Below the pieces are notes generated by a model, which saw only the letters and a program-made list of their open reading frames with translations, was not told the DNA's origin and searched no databases. A DNA stretch of 64,000 nt, taken from positions 62,001-126,000 of the forward strand of contig JAGBEG010000002.1 of assembly GCA_017937095.1 (NCBI GenBank), written 5' to 3'. Position numbers and translations under genes: made by a program. The stretch is from Roseburia sp. (GTDB taxonomy: Bacteria; Bacillota; Clostridia; Lachnospirales; Lachnospiraceae). How positions within the stretch are numbered: position 1 is the stretch's first letter; each line of letters starts with the position of its first letter. Shown piece by piece: positions 34,906 through 43,949 of the stretch.

Positions 34906-34943
34906 TGTCATGCTCCTTTATTCGTGCGCCTCGCGGGCGCACG
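34890..34943. repeat. palindrome pair at the end of the histidine kinase gene
   Basis: AAAGGAGCATGAC (34890-34902), loop TGAT which contains the stop codon, and its perfect complement (34907-34919). Three bases further: CGTGCGCC (34923-34930), loop TCGCG, GGCGCACG (34936-34943). The first hairpin is followed by only three T; it may still terminate between this gene and the convergent amidase gene. Confidence 0.7.
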
Positions 34944-34981
34944 TTTCACCTCTCGTTCTTATCTGGCGCGTCTGCGATAGA

Positions 34982-35995
34982 TTATTCACCGAAAAATACA
35001 TCGATTCCATTCGCGATTCCATCCGCAATTTGATTCTGGTAATCCCCGGTTGCCATAAGCGCATCCTCGGAAGCGTTTGTCATATAACCCATCTCCACAA
35101 TCGTCACTGGCACTTCACACCAGTTGATGCCGCTCATGCTGTCCGTCTCCCAGACATATTCTTTCCTGCATCCCGTCGCGCTTACAAGCTCGTCTAAAAC
35201 AGCGGTCGATAACGCTTTGCTCTGTTCATAATAAGCTGCGTTGTAGGGATTGGAGGCGGTCTGACAGATCGTCATAGCGCCGTTTGCACCCGAATTTTCC
35301 GAGCCGTTCGCATGAATCCTGATAAATGCATCCGCCCCGGCTTCATTCGCAATCTGGGCGCGCTCCGCGTTGCTGATATTCACGTCGTTTGTCGTGCGCA
35401 CCATAAGCACCTCATAGCCTCTTGACTCAAGTTCTGCCTGAAGCTTTTCGGCGACCTGAAGCGTCAGCTCGTATTCCGCAAGACCGCTCACGACTCCGTG
35501 CGTTCCGCCTGCCACCTTTGCCTTTGTCTCACTTGCGCCCGGACCGACGGGTTCCTGCTCGCTGTTCCCACGCTGCTGATGTCCTGCGTCGATTACAACC
35601 AGATATCCATTCTTACTTTGCCCGTCCGAGTTCTGGGGCGCATCAGCAGATTCCTCCTTCTTTCCGGCTGACGTCTCGCCCGCTGTCTCGTCTGTATCTT
35701 CCGTCGCGTTCGTGCGCTCCGTTCCCTGCCAAGAATCCGTTCCCGCCATACTCTCTGTACTGGCTGCGTCTTCTGTTCCCGCTGCGTCTTCTGTCACTGA
35801 CACGCCGTCTATCGACTCTCCCGCTTCTGACGCATCTGCTTCTAAGACTTCTGTCTCCACCACATCCACCATATTCACATCCGCCGCTTCATTGCCTGTA
35901 TCTTCCCCCGTTCCGCAGCCGCCATACAATCCCATGACAGCCGCAAGCGTTATCGCCAATGCAATCCTCTTTGTTCTATCTAATCTCATTCGCAT
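34982..35995 (-). CDS. N-acetylmuramoyl-L-alanine amidase, probable lipoprotein
   Basis: 337 residues. N-terminal signal with a Cys in LYGGCGTG near residue 27 (lipobox weak), a Thr/Glu/Ala-rich linker of about 110 residues, then an Amidase_3 domain (about 135-335). Zinc ligands: His in VIDAGHQ, Glu in EYELTL, His in IRIHANG; the catalytic Glu is in VEMGYMTN. Cleaves the bond between peptide and glycan in peptidoglycan, outside the membrane. Ribosome binding site GAGGG precedes the ATG. Copy 2 of the 57-bp element is directly upstream. Confidence 0.9.
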   Translation of the reverse strand: MRMRLDRTKRIALAITLAAVMGLYGGCGTGEDTGNEAADVNMVDVVETEVLEADASEAGESIDGVSVTEDAAGTEDAASTESMAGTDSWQGTERTNATEDTDETAGETSAGKKEESADAPQNSDGQSKNGYLVVIDAGHQQRGNSEQEPVGPGASETKAKVAGGTHGVVSGLAEYELTLQVAEKLQAELESRGYEVLMVRTTNDVNISNAERAQIANEAGADAFIRIHANGSENSGANGAMTICQTASNPYNAAYYEQSKALSTAVLDELVSATGCRKEYVWETDSMSGINWCEVPVTIVEMGYMTNASEDALMATGDYQNQIADGIANGIDVFFGE

Positions 35996-36025
35996 ATTCC
36001 CTCTTCCGCCATCCGCCTGAATTTT

Positions 36026-36082
36026 GCTCTATAGGGATCATCATTTTCACGTTTTATGGCAGCATAGTCTTTCCTATAGAGC
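36026..36082. repeat. 57-bp element with 10-bp terminal inverted repeats, copy 2
   Basis: Ends GCTCTATAGG and CCTATAGAGC as in copy 1, with the same total length and flanking TTTT/AAAA. Core bases conserved with copy 1 include ATTTTCA, TTTTAT/TTTATA and the TTCCTATAG end. On the minus strand it directly follows the T-run of the rplQ terminator and ends 31 bp before the amidase start codon, so it forms the 5' leader of that gene if transcribed. Confidence 0.75.
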
Positions 36083-36123
36083 AAAAAAGAGATTTGACAG
36101 CGGTTTTCCGTCATCAAATCTCT
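36083..36123 (-). terminator. intrinsic terminator of the ribosomal protein superoperon
   Basis: Minus strand stem AGAGATTTGA (36114-36123) with TCAAATCTCT (36088-36097), plus inner GACGG/CCGCTGTC-like pairing, followed by six T. It lies 15 bp after the rplQ stop codon. Confidence 0.85.
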
Positions 36124-36138
36124 TCTATCAGCTCTGTC

Positions 36139-36675
36139 TTATACTAACTCAAGTAATACCTCAAGAGCGCCGTCACCCTTACGCTGTCCAATCTTAACGA
36201 TTCTGGTGTAACCACCGTTGCGGTCAGCATACTTCGGAGCGATCTCATCGAATAACTTCGCAACAAGATCCACTTCCTTGGTGTTCTTCTTACGTCCGGC
36301 AGCCTCTGTCGGAACTTCCTTTACTGTGTAAAGAACCTTTAACATCTCTCTGCGGGCATGAAGACGGGAAGGCATATCCTTCTTGATGGTCTTCTCTACT
36401 TCGTCGTATACGGTAACTTTCTTGCCGTCTACAACTTCCTTTACACGCTTGCCGTCTTTGTCCTTGCGGGCAACCTTGGTCTTAACAGTAACTTCCTCGA
36501 AGTTATCCTTCTCTCTTACTGCCATAGCGATAAGACTCTCAGCAATCTTGCGGACTTCCTTCGCCTTTGCCTCAGTCGTAACGATCTTGCCGTTGTTTAA
36601 TAATGCTGTTACCTGACCTCTTAATAAAGCCTTTCTCTGGCTAGAGGTTCTGCTTAACTTACGATACTTTGCCAT
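36139..36675 (-). CDS. rplQ: 50S ribosomal protein L17
   Basis: 178 residues from the ATG at 36675 (MAKYRKLSRTSSQRK). Typical L17 has about 120-130 residues; here the middle carries an extra charged segment (VARKDKDGKRVKEVVDGKK and neighbours, about residues 60-110) before the conserved LHARREMLK part, and the end RIVKIGQRKGDGA is normal. The insertion is known to me from Lachnospiraceae relatives. Last gene of the superoperon; a long palindrome-rich leader separates it from rpoA. Confidence 0.95.
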   Translation of the reverse strand: MAKYRKLSRTSSQRKALLRGQVTALLNNGKIVTTEAKAKEVRKIAESLIAMAVREKDNFEEVTVKTKVARKDKDGKRVKEVVDGKKVTVYDEVEKTIKKDMPSRLHARREMLKVLYTVKEVPTEAAGRKKNTKEVDLVAKLFDEIAPKYADRNGGYTRIVKIGQRKGDGALEVLLELV

Positions 36676-36737
36676 TTCTTTTTCCTCCATTCTATGGTAC
36701 ATCCGGCGACGCTCTTTGGACTTACTCACCCAATGCA

Positions 36738-36780
36738 ACGCGAACAAGTTCGCGTAAGAATAAATCGTCATCGATTTATT
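36738..36780. repeat. palindrome pair in the rpoA-rplQ gap
   Basis: ACGCGAAC (36738-36745), AA, GTTCGCGT (36748-36755), then AATAAATCG (36759-36767), TCAT, CGATTTATT (36772-36780). Both are perfect. The gap (36676-36909) has further weak hairpins next to rpoA but no gene. Confidence 0.7.
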
Positions 36781-36909
36781 CCCAGTTTTAGGCTACCGAC
36801 ATACTCCATGCCTGTTGGACTTACTGTTTCTGCCGTTCAAAAAACCTTTCACAAGGTACCTTCTGAACATTAGCAGTCCAGAAGGAAGCGCTCAGGCTTC
36901 GCCTTCGCT

Positions 36910-37869
36910 TTACTCTTCGCCCTGGTTCAACTGAAGTCCAAGCTCTTTTAACTTCGCAAGAACTTCTTCCAGAGACTTGCGTCCTAAGTTACGGACTTTC
37001 ATCATGTCTTCCGGCGTGCGGTTCGTCAACTCCTCAACGGTGTTGATGCCTGCTCTCTTCAGACAGTTATAAGAACGAACGGAAAGCTCCAGTTCATCGA
37101 TATTCATCTCAAGAACCTTCTCCTTCGCGTTATCCTCTTTCTCAATCATGACATCCGCCTGCTGTGCAGCCTCTGACAGATCGATGAAAAGACTCAAATG
37201 CTCGCTCAAAACCTTTGCCGCAAGGCTGACTGCCTCATCCGGCTCTAAGGTTCCGTTGGTATATACATCCAGCGTCAGCTTATCGTAATCGGTAATCTGA
37301 CCGACACGGGTATTCTCAATTAAGAGATTTACACGCTCTACCGGGGTATAAATGGAGTCGATCGCGATTACGCCAATCGGCGTATCCTCTGTCTTGTTCT
37401 TCTCTGCACTGACATAGCCTCTGCCCTTTGTAATGGTGAGTTCCATGTATAACTTACAATCTGCTCCGCCATTTAAATTGGCAATTACCAGATCCGGATT
37501 TAAAATCTGAATATCAGAATCCACCTGGATATCCGCTGCTGTAACTACGCCTTCGCCTTCGAATTCAATGTATGCAACCTTCGGCTCATTGGTAGAACTG
37601 TTATTGCGGATTGCAAGATTCTTGATGTTCATGATGATCTCAGTCACATCTTCCTTTACGCCAGGAATTGAACTGAACTCATGCAGCACACCATCAATCT
37701 TGACCTGGCTTACCGCAGCACCCGGTAAAGAAGAAAGCATAATTCTTCTTAAAGAATTACCAAGCGTCGTACCGTAGCCTCTTTCCAGTGGCTCTACAAC
37801 AAACCTTCCGTACTTCTTGTCTTCTGAAATTTCTGCGATCTCAATTTTTGGTTTTTGAAAATCGAACAC
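36910..37869 (-). CDS. rpoA: RNA polymerase subunit alpha
   Basis: 319 residues. N-terminal assembly domain (about 1-230; [17 protein letters not shown]) dimerises and binds beta/beta'. After a Glu/Lys linker comes the C-terminal domain with [15 protein letters not shown] and [11 protein letters not shown], which binds promoter UP elements and activators. Position after rpsD matches the alpha operon of Firmicutes. Confidence 0.98.
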   Translation of the reverse strand: MFDFQKPKIEIAEISEDKKYGRFVVEPLERGYGTTLGNSLRRIMLSSLPGAAVSQVKIDGVLHEFSSIPGVKEDVTEIIMNIKNLAIRNNSSTNEPKVAYIEFEGEGVVTAADIQVDSDIQILNPDLVIANLNGGADCKLYMELTITKGRGYVSAEKNKTEDTPIGVIAIDSIYTPVERVNLLIENTRVGQITDYDKLTLDVYTNGTLEPDEAVSLAAKVLSEHLSLFIDLSEAAQQADVMIEKEDNAKEKVLEMNIDELELSVRSYNCLKRAGINTVEELTNRTPEDMMKVRNLGRKSLEEVLAKLKELGLQLNQGEE

Positions 37870-37927
37870 TACAAAATCCCTCCTTCTCGGGTAATTTGCC
37901 TAATGTATTGCATCCGCCTAATCACGA

Positions 37928-38521
37928 TTACTTGGAGTACAACTCGACGATGAGCATCTCGTCAACAGGTACGTCGATCTGCTCTCTGGAAGGTAATTCT
38001 TTTACAGTTCCCTGTAATTTCTCAGCGTCAACATCTAACCAATCCGGAACAAGTCTTCCACCGGTTACCTCGATGATATCCTTCATTCTCTGAAGACCCT
38101 TGTTCTTCTCCTTGATCTCGATTACGTCGCCAGCTTTCACAAGGTAAGACGGAATGTTTACCTGCTTGCCGTTTACTAATACGAACTTGTGGTCAACGAT
38201 CTGTCTTGCTTCTTTTCTGGTTCTCGCGAATCCCATACGGAATACTACGTTGTCTAATCTGGACTCCAACATAGTCATAAGGTTCGTACCGGTCATGCCC
38301 TTCATCTGGTCAGCCTTCACATAGTAGTTGTGGAAAGGCTTCTCTAATACACCGTAGATGAATTTCGCTTTCTGCTTCTCGCGTAACTGAAGACCGTACT
38401 CAGACACCTTCTTGTTCGCTCTCTTTAACTCTCTATTGGACTTCTTGTCATATCCTAAGTAACTTGGCTCTAAACCAAGGGATCTGCATCTTTTCAGAAC
38501 AGGAACTTTATTTACTGCCAT
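37928..38521 (-). CDS. rpsD: 30S ribosomal protein S4
   Basis: 197 residues with the S4 RNA-binding domain (MLESRLDNVVFRMGFARTR, QIVDHKFVLVNGKQV). It begins MAVNKVPVLKRCRSLG and lacks the Cys4 zinc ribbon of some S4 proteins. S4 nucleates 30S assembly at the 5' domain of 16S rRNA and in several bacteria represses its own operon. Confidence 0.97.
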   Translation of the reverse strand: MAVNKVPVLKRCRSLGLEPSYLGYDKKSNRELKRANKKVSEYGLQLREKQKAKFIYGVLEKPFHNYYVKADQMKGMTGTNLMTMLESRLDNVVFRMGFARTRKEARQIVDHKFVLVNGKQVNIPSYLVKAGDVIEIKEKNKGLQRMKDIIEVTGGRLVPDWLDVDAEKLQGTVKELPSREQIDVPVDEMLIVELYSK

Positions 38522-38540
38522 TTTCGTCTCTCCCTCCTAA

Positions 38541-38933
38541 TTAAACTCTTCTGCGTTTTGGTGGACGACATCCGTTGTGAGGTACCGGGGTTACGTCCTT
38601 GATGCTTGTAACCTCAAGACCACATGCGGAAAGCGCACGAATTGCTGCTTCTCTTCCTGATCCTGGTCCCTTGACCATAACATCAACAGTCTTTAATCCG
38701 TGTACTAAAGCTGCCTTTGTTGCCGTCTCTGCTGCCATCTGTGCAGCATATGGAGTAGATTTCCTTGAACCTCTGAATCCAAGACCACCAGCACTTGCCC
38801 ATGATAAAGCATTTCCCTCAGCATCTGTGATCGTTACGATCGTGTTGTTAAAAGATGACTGAATATGTGCCTGTCCGCGTTCAACGTTTTTCTTTACGCG
38901 CTTTTTTGTCACTTTCTTTGTAACTTTAGCCAT
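38541..38933 (-). CDS. rpsK: 30S ribosomal protein S11
   Basis: 130 residues with the family signatures [30 protein letters not shown] and [11 protein letters not shown] at the end. Platform protein of the 30S subunit. Lies 19 bp upstream of rpsD in the alpha operon. Confidence 0.97.
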   Translation of the reverse strand: MAKVTKKVTKKRVKKNVERGQAHIQSSFNNTIVTITDAEGNALSWASAGGLGFRGSRKSTPYAAQMAAETATKAALVHGLKTVDVMVKGPGSGREAAIRALSACGLEVTSIKDVTPVPHNGCRPPKRRRV

Positions 38934-38999
38934 ATCTAAACTAACCTACTTTCTCAAAATTAATCAAATGTTTGTCTGTAACCAACAATGAAAGAAGTC

Positions 39000-39368
39000 T
39001 TATTTCTTCTTATTTGCAACAGTACGCTTCGGTCCCTTGCGGGTTCTTGCGTTTGTCTTAGTCTTCTGTCCACGAACCGGGAGACCCTTTCTGTGACGGA
39101 TTCCACGATAGCATCCGATCTCCTGAAGTCTCTTGATGTTCATGGCGATCTCTCTTCTTAAATCACCTTCTACAGTCTGCGTCTCATCGATGACTGCACT
39201 GATTCTCTTAACCTCGTCGTCTGTCAGATCTCTGACACGAGTATTCGGGTCTACTTTCGCCTCTGCAAGGATGCGGTTAGAACTTGTTCTGCCGATTCCG
39301 TAGATATAAGTCAGACCGATCTCAACACGTTTTTCTCTTGGTAAATCTACACCTGCGATACGAGCCAT
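39000..39368 (-). CDS. rpsM: 30S ribosomal protein S13
   Basis: 122 residues from the ATG at 39368 ([14 protein letters not shown]), the invariant start; the frame remains open for 59 codons upstream without family resemblance. Helix-two-turn-helix core and the basic tail [17 protein letters not shown] are normal. Head protein contacting tRNA and the 50S subunit. Preceded by an untypically long gap. Confidence 0.97.
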   Translation of the reverse strand: MARIAGVDLPREKRVEIGLTYIYGIGRTSSNRILAEAKVDPNTRVRDLTDDEVKRISAVIDETQTVEGDLRREIAMNIKRLQEIGCYRGIRHRKGLPVRGQKTKTNARTRKGPKRTVANKKK

Positions 39369-39787
39369 GTGCTTTTTAACCTCCATTAATTCATACGATG
39401 CCCAATCTACATAACTTCTGCATCTTGTTATTTTCTGATTCCTGCGACAGGTCTTCCGACCGGGTCGCATCCCGTGCAAGCCAACTTGACCTGATGGCTT
39501 TCTCCCTATTAATAAGAACATTCCCGTCATACGAGCGATATTCATAGGTTTCTGCCAAAAAACGCTGCGGCAGCTCCGTTGTCATCCGGCCTGAAATGTG
39601 TGCCCTCGCGCTTTTTGTTCATTTGGATGAATCTCTCCCGCGTTCTCGGTATGTAAACGCGAAAAAGCAGCTATCCCTGCTGTTTCATATGATAACAGTG
39701 TGAACAACACATCCTGGTGTTCCACTGCAGCCGCACATAATGAATGAGTAACAGTCTCCTGTTACAGCACAAAAAGACAAGAACTGA
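39369..39787 (-). other. 419-bp gap with hairpins between rpmJ and rpsM
   Basis: No gene is supported here, although all neighbouring genes are tightly packed. Strong stems include TGCGAC/GTCGCA with inner GGTC-TTCC-GACC (39443-39469), CGCG pairs around 39640-39662, and GTAACAG-TCTC-CTGTTAC near 39749-39766. It should be transcribed as the rpsM leader and may hold a ribosomal-protein-binding or other regulatory RNA. Confidence 0.4.
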
Positions 39788-39901
39788 TTAGCCCTGTCTC
39801 TGCTTGTGTTTCGGATTCTCACAGATAATTCTGATGCTTCCTTTTCTCTTAATGACTTTGCATTTCTCGCAAATAGGCTTAACTGATGATCTTACCTTCA
39901 C
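39788..39901 (-). CDS. rpmJ: 50S ribosomal protein L36 (GTG start)
   Basis: 37 residues. It begins at GTG (39899-39901), since [14 protein letters not shown] is the conserved N-terminal part of L36 and AAAGGAGG lies seven bases upstream; no ATG is available. Zinc ligands are C-x2-C and the later C and H in [14 protein letters not shown]. This is the zinc-binding form of L36. Confidence 0.95.
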   Translation of the reverse strand: MKVRSSVKPICEKCKVIKRKGSIRIICENPKHKQRQG

Positions 39902-40022
39902 AGCAAATCCTCCTTTCCAAACAACGGGCGGCATATTCTGCACTCCACCCTTATGTTCTATAATAGCTCTTTCCGGCGTTTTAGACGCACAAAAAGGCAC
40001 TATCCAAAAGTGTCCATTTGGT

Positions 40023-40052
40023 ATTATAGCATGAACACTCATTAGAAGTCAA
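40023..40052 (-). promoter_or_regulatory. internal promoter before rpmJ (alpha operon)
   Basis: Minus strand TTGACT (40047-40052), 18-bp spacer, TATAAT (40023-40028). It lies directly after the infA stop codon and would drive rpmJ, rpsM, rpsK, rpsD, rpoA and rplQ in addition to read-through from upstream. Confidence 0.65.
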
Positions 40053-40059
40053 CAATTTT

Positions 40060-40278
40060 TTACTTATCTCTCCAGATAATTCTTCCCTTCGTGAGATCGT
40101 ACGGAGACATCTCAATCGTCACCTTATCTCCCGGAAGAATACGGATGAAATTCATACGCAGCTTTCCGCTGATGGTTGCAAGAATCTGATGTCCATTCTC
40201 AAGTTCTACCTTAAAGAATGCATTTGGCAGCTTCTCCACAACAGTTCCTTCTACTTCAATAACGTCTGCTTTCGACAT
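40060..40278 (-). CDS. infA: translation initiation factor IF-1
   Basis: 72 residues forming a single OB fold: [40 protein letters not shown] and LTKGRIIWR are the conserved blocks. Binds the A site of the 30S subunit during initiation. Located between the KOW protein and rpmJ as in many Firmicutes. Confidence 0.97.
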   Translation of the reverse strand: MSKADVIEVEGTVVEKLPNAFFKVELENGHQILATISGKLRMNFIRILPGDKVTIEMSPYDLTKGRIIWRDK

Positions 40279-40294
40279 AAATAAATCCTCCTGT

Positions 40295-40561
40295 TTATGA
40301 TTCCTTGCGCTCTCTTAGGATGCGCTCATATGCTTTGATTGCTCTCTTCACCGTAAGGTCGGTCACCGCCTCCGACAGACACCCGGTCACCTCCGCCGGG
40401 AGCTTCCGGATGATCTGGATATGCTTTACGCTCTTCTTCTTTGGCGCTGCAAGCGGCTTTGTCACTCCGTTCACCAGATATACGAACCGCTCATCTCTCT
40501 CCTTCACCAGATAAATCTGATTCCGGTCGTGTCCTGCAACGGACTTTGCAAATTCTACCAT
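40295..40561 (-). CDS. KOW-domain RNA-binding protein (L14e/YlxR-position type)
   Basis: 88 residues from the ATG at 40561 with GAGG just upstream. The N-terminal half is a KOW-like motif ([20 protein letters not shown]) similar to archaeal-type L14e; the C-terminal half is a basic helix. Clostridial genomes usually carry such a gene between map and infA. Binding to ribosome or rRNA is likely, but its role is not established. Confidence 0.8.
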   Translation of the reverse strand: MVEFAKSVAGHDRNQIYLVKERDERFVYLVNGVTKPLAAPKKKSVKHIQIIRKLPAEVTGCLSEAVTDLTVKRAIKAYERILRERKES

Positions 40562-40572
40562 ATTCCTCACTC

Positions 40573-41376
40573 TTATTCCTGTTTTCCCAAATACTGATTC
40601 CATCTGCCCGTCGCGATCTCGGAATCGGTAAGCGTCAGAATCTCCGGCTCTCCCTCAGTAATCAGAACCGTATTCTCATAATGTGCGGAAAGCGATAAAT
40701 CCTCGGTAACTACTGTCCAGTCATCATCCATCCATACGACATCGGCAGTGCCAAGATCAATCATCGGCTCAATTGCGAGCGTCATTCCGGCACGCAGCTT
40801 AATACCGCGGCGAAATTGTCTGAAATTGGGAATCTCCGGCTCCTCGTGCATATGTGTGCCGATTCCGTGCCCACATAAGTCCCTGACGACACCGTACCCA
40901 AAACTCTCTGCGTAGTCACCGATTGCCGCTGAGATCTGATGCAGATGATTGCCGGCTGTCGCAAACTTCATTCCCTCAAAAAAGCTCTGTCTCGTCCGCT
41001 CGATCAGAAGTCTTGCATCCTCCGAAATCTCACCGACGCCGTGCGTTCTTGCCGCATCGGACTGATATCCCTTGTAAATGACGCCCGCATCAAGGCTTAC
41101 GATATCGCCCTCCTCGATGATTCTGTCCTTCCTCGGGATGCCGTGTACGACCTCCTCATTGATGGATACACAGATCGATGCCGGATATCCCTGATAGCCT
41201 TTAAAGGAAGGTTCACATCCAAAGCTTCGAATCATTTCCTCGCCGAGTCTGTCAACGTCAAGCGTTGACATTCCCGGCTTTAACTCTTTTCCCAGTTCCT
41301 CATGCACTTTTGCAAGAATCTTTCCCGCCTGGCGCATGAGTTCGATCTCCCGGGGGGATTTAATCGTTACAGACAT
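40573..41376 (-). CDS. map: methionine aminopeptidase, type I
   Basis: 267 residues. Removes the initiator Met from nascent proteins. Two-metal site ligands are visible: D in VSLDAG, D in SDAARTHG, H in CGHGIG, E in AIEPM and the late E in YENTVLI. The His in GHGIGTHMHEEP is conserved. It starts 1 bp after the adk stop codon, as is normal in this operon. Confidence 0.97.
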   Translation of the reverse strand: MSVTIKSPREIELMRQAGKILAKVHEELGKELKPGMSTLDVDRLGEEMIRSFGCEPSFKGYQGYPASICVSINEEVVHGIPRKDRIIEEGDIVSLDAGVIYKGYQSDAARTHGVGEISEDARLLIERTRQSFFEGMKFATAGNHLHQISAAIGDYAESFGYGVVRDLCGHGIGTHMHEEPEIPNFRQFRRGIKLRAGMTLAIEPMIDLGTADVVWMDDDWTVVTEDLSLSAHYENTVLITEGEPEILTLTDSEIATGRWNQYLGKQE

Positions 41377-41377
41377 A

Positions 41378-42022
41378 CTACGCTCCTAATATTGCTACAA
41401 TATCCGCAAACACTTTTTCCATCGGCTGCGTGCCGTCCACGGATTTTAAGATATTCTGATTCTTATAGTAATCGATGAGCGGCTGTGTCTGCTCATGATA
41501 TACCTTAAGACGCTTCTGTACTGTCTCCGGCGCATCATCATCTCTTAAGACAACCGGATTTCCACAACGATCACAGATTCCCTCCACCTTGGTCGGAATG
41601 GATACGATGTGGTATGTAGCGCCGCAATTTAAGCAGGCGCGTCTGCCGCTCATGCGGTTCACGATGTTCTCATCCGGAACATCTACATCGATGGCATAAT
41701 CCATCTTCTGATTTATTTTATCAAGTGCTGCTGTAAGCGCCTCCGCCTGCGGAATCGTCCTTGGGAATCCGTCCAATACGAAGCCGTTCTTACAGTCGTC
41801 CTGCTGTATTCTGTCCATTACCAGATCGCAAGTCAGCTCATCCGGCACCAAAAGTCCCTGATCCATGTACTGCTTTGCTTTCTGCCCCAGTTCTGTTCCG
41901 TTCTTGATATTTGCGCGGAAAATATCTCCTGTGGAAATATGTGGAATTTCATACTTATCCGCGATCTGTTTTGCCTGCGTTCCTTTACCGGCTCCCGGAG
42001 CCCCTAACATTATAATTTTCAT
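41378..42022 (-). CDS. adk: adenylate kinase, zinc-containing
   Basis: 214 residues from the ATG at 42022 ([16 protein letters not shown]). P-loop [12 protein letters not shown]-binding region [15 protein letters not shown], and a long lid with four Cys (C-x2-C ... C-x2-C, in CLNCGATYH and CDRCGN) that bind zinc. Converts AMP and ATP to two ADP. Confidence 0.97.
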   Translation of the reverse strand: MKIIMLGAPGAGKGTQAKQIADKYEIPHISTGDIFRANIKNGTELGQKAKQYMDQGLLVPDELTCDLVMDRIQQDDCKNGFVLDGFPRTIPQAEALTAALDKINQKMDYAIDVDVPDENIVNRMSGRRACLNCGATYHIVSIPTKVEGICDRCGNPVVLRDDDAPETVQKRLKVYHEQTQPLIDYYKNQNILKSVDGTQPMEKVFADIVAILGA

Positions 42023-42096
42023 AGGAATACCTCTCCTTCTACACAAACTCCTGTTTTATCCGTGCTACCTAATTGCTGCTCACGTAAATCGAAAGT

Positions 42097-42154
42097 AACG
42101 CTGAACTTATAACAAGTCCAGCGTTCCTTCCCTATATCCAACAGCTCTGCTGGA
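42097..42154. repeat. palindrome pair in the secY-adk gap
   Basis: The minus strand reads TCCAGCAG / CTGTTGGA (42137-42154) with one G-U pair, overlapping the end of the secY stop codon. Ten bases further AACGCTG (42097-42103) pairs with CAGCGTT (42119-42125) around an inner ACTT/AAGT. No T-run follows. Confidence 0.6.
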
Positions 42155-43483
42155 TCAATCATTCAAAAAACCTTTATAGTAGCGTACACGCATCTGTGAT
42201 TCGATCTGCTTTAAGGTCTCGATTACGACACCTACGATAATGATGATGGATGTACCTCCAAAGGATACGTCCGCGCCAAACACACCGTTAAAGAAAATCG
42301 GGACGAATGCGATAAACGCAAGCCCCACCGCTCCTATAAAGACAATATAGTTCAGAATCCGGTTCAGATAATCGCTGGTCGGCTTTCCCGGTCTGATACC
42401 CGGAATAAATCCGCCTGCCTTCTTCATATTATTTGCAATCTCCAATGGATTGAATGTAATCGAAGTATAAAAGTAGGCAAACGCAATAATCAATGCGATA
42501 TATACCACAAGTCCGATCGAATAAATCGGTTCGCTTGGCTTGCACCAATTCGACTGTGACATACCTCTTAATATCTTGCTGCCGATACCGGTTCCGTTAC
42601 CTTTACCAAGGAGACTCGCGATGATGACCGGAGTCTGCAACAGGGACTGTGCAAAGATAACCGGAATTACGCCGCCCGTATTGACCTTTAACGGAATATG
42701 GGTGGACTGACCTCCAACCTGCTTTCTTCCCTGAATCTTCTTGGAATACTGAACGGGAATCCTCCGTTCGCCGCCCTGCAAAAGCACAACAAACAATACC
42801 ATTGCAATAATAATTGCCGCGATAATGACTGCCGCCAGAATCGCCTTCGGCACATTCTTTCCAGCAATGAACTGCTCATAGAGAGTACCGATATCATCCG
42901 GCATACGCGAGATAATATTGATGGTAAGTACGATGGAAATACCGTTTCCAACGCCCTTCTCCGTGATTCTCTCACCGATCCACATAAGTACTGCAGATCC
43001 TGCTGTCAGAGTGAAGATAACCATAACGATATCAAGACCACCCTGAAATCCTTCACTGAACTCCAGATAACCGCCGCGCTTAAAGCCGATTGTCATGGCA
43101 ACCGCCTCAATCAATGCCAGAGCAACTGTCAGATATCTGGTAATCTCTGCGATCTTCTTGCGACCTTCCTCTCCGTCACGCTGCATTTCTTCCAATTTAG
43201 GAATCGCAATTGTAAGAAGCTGCATGATGATGGATGATGTAATGTACGGGGTAATGTTCAATGCAAAGATTGACATTCTGTAGAAAGAACCACCCGTTAT
43301 GGCATCAAAGAAGCCCATTCCATCTGCGGTCTGACTCGCAAACCAATTTGCAAATACTTCGCTGTTCACACCAGGAATCGGAAGACAGCTTCCGATTCTG
43401 ATGACGATCAACATTAAAAATGTAAAAATAATCTTATTGCGAATATCTTTAATCTTAAATGCATTACGGAGTGTTTCCAGCAT
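42155..43483 (-). CDS. secY: protein translocase subunit SecY
   Basis: 442 residues with ten predicted helices. Typical SecY blocks: NKIIFTFLMLIVIRIGSCLPIPG at the start of TM1 (shown in part: LMLIVIRIGS), GGVIPVIFAQSLL and the loop RPGKPTSDYL. Forms the membrane channel of the Sec machinery with SecE and SecG. It follows rplO with a 1-bp overlap (43483). Confidence 0.98.
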   Translation of the reverse strand: MLETLRNAFKIKDIRNKIIFTFLMLIVIRIGSCLPIPGVNSEVFANWFASQTADGMGFFDAITGGSFYRMSIFALNITPYITSSIIMQLLTIAIPKLEEMQRDGEEGRKKIAEITRYLTVALALIEAVAMTIGFKRGGYLEFSEGFQGGLDIVMVIFTLTAGSAVLMWIGERITEKGVGNGISIVLTINIISRMPDDIGTLYEQFIAGKNVPKAILAAVIIAAIIIAMVLFVVLLQGGERRIPVQYSKKIQGRKQVGGQSTHIPLKVNTGGVIPVIFAQSLLQTPVIIASLLGKGNGTGIGSKILRGMSQSNWCKPSEPIYSIGLVVYIALIIAFAYFYTSITFNPLEIANNMKKAGGFIPGIRPGKPTSDYLNRILNYIVFIGAVGLAFIAFVPIFFNGVFGADVSFGGTSIIIIVGVVIETLKQIESQMRVRYYKGFLND

Positions 43484-43923
43484 TAGATCACCTCTGCTTT
43501 TCCACCAAGAGCCTCAATTTTTTCTTTTGCGCTTGCGCTGAATGCATCTGCCTGAACAGTGAGTTTCTTAGTAAGTTCGCCATTGCCAAGGATCTTAACG
43601 CCATCTCTTGGGTTCTTTACAATCCCTGCCTCGATCAATGTATCGACAGAAACTACTGCGTCATTCTCGAAAGCTTCAAGAGCTGAGAGGTTAATTCCAA
43701 CGATTGTCTTGGAATTTCTGCACTTGAAACCTCTCTTCGGCAATCTTCTGTATAATGGCATCTGACCACCTTCGAAACCTGGTCTTGGTGCTCCGGAACG
43801 AGCCTTCTGTCCCTTATGCCCCTTACCAGCAGTCTTACCATTTCCTGATCCGTGTCCGCGTCCTCTTCTGAAATTATCACTCTGCGCAGAGCCTGCAGCT
43901 CCCTGTAAATTTGATAAGTCCAT
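43483..43923 (-). CDS. rplO: 50S ribosomal protein L15
   Basis: 146 residues from the ATG at 43923 behind GGAGG (8-bp spacing). The Gly/Arg-rich N-terminal extension ([19 protein letters not shown]) and the [18 protein letters not shown] block are typical. Late-assembling 50S protein. Confidence 0.97.
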   Translation of the reverse strand: MDLSNLQGAAGSAQSDNFRRGRGHGSGNGKTAGKGHKGQKARSGAPRPGFEGGQMPLYRRLPKRGFKCRNSKTIVGINLSALEAFENDAVVSVDTLIEAGIVKNPRDGVKILGNGELTKKLTVQADAFSASAKEKIEALGGKAEVI

Positions 43924-43949
43924 TACCGACACCTCCTTATCCTGTTATT

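Noticed and set aside
39369..39787. Possible tRNA in the rpmJ-rpsM gap
   Set aside because: No cloverleaf with T-loop and acceptor pairing could be drawn; only isolated hairpins.
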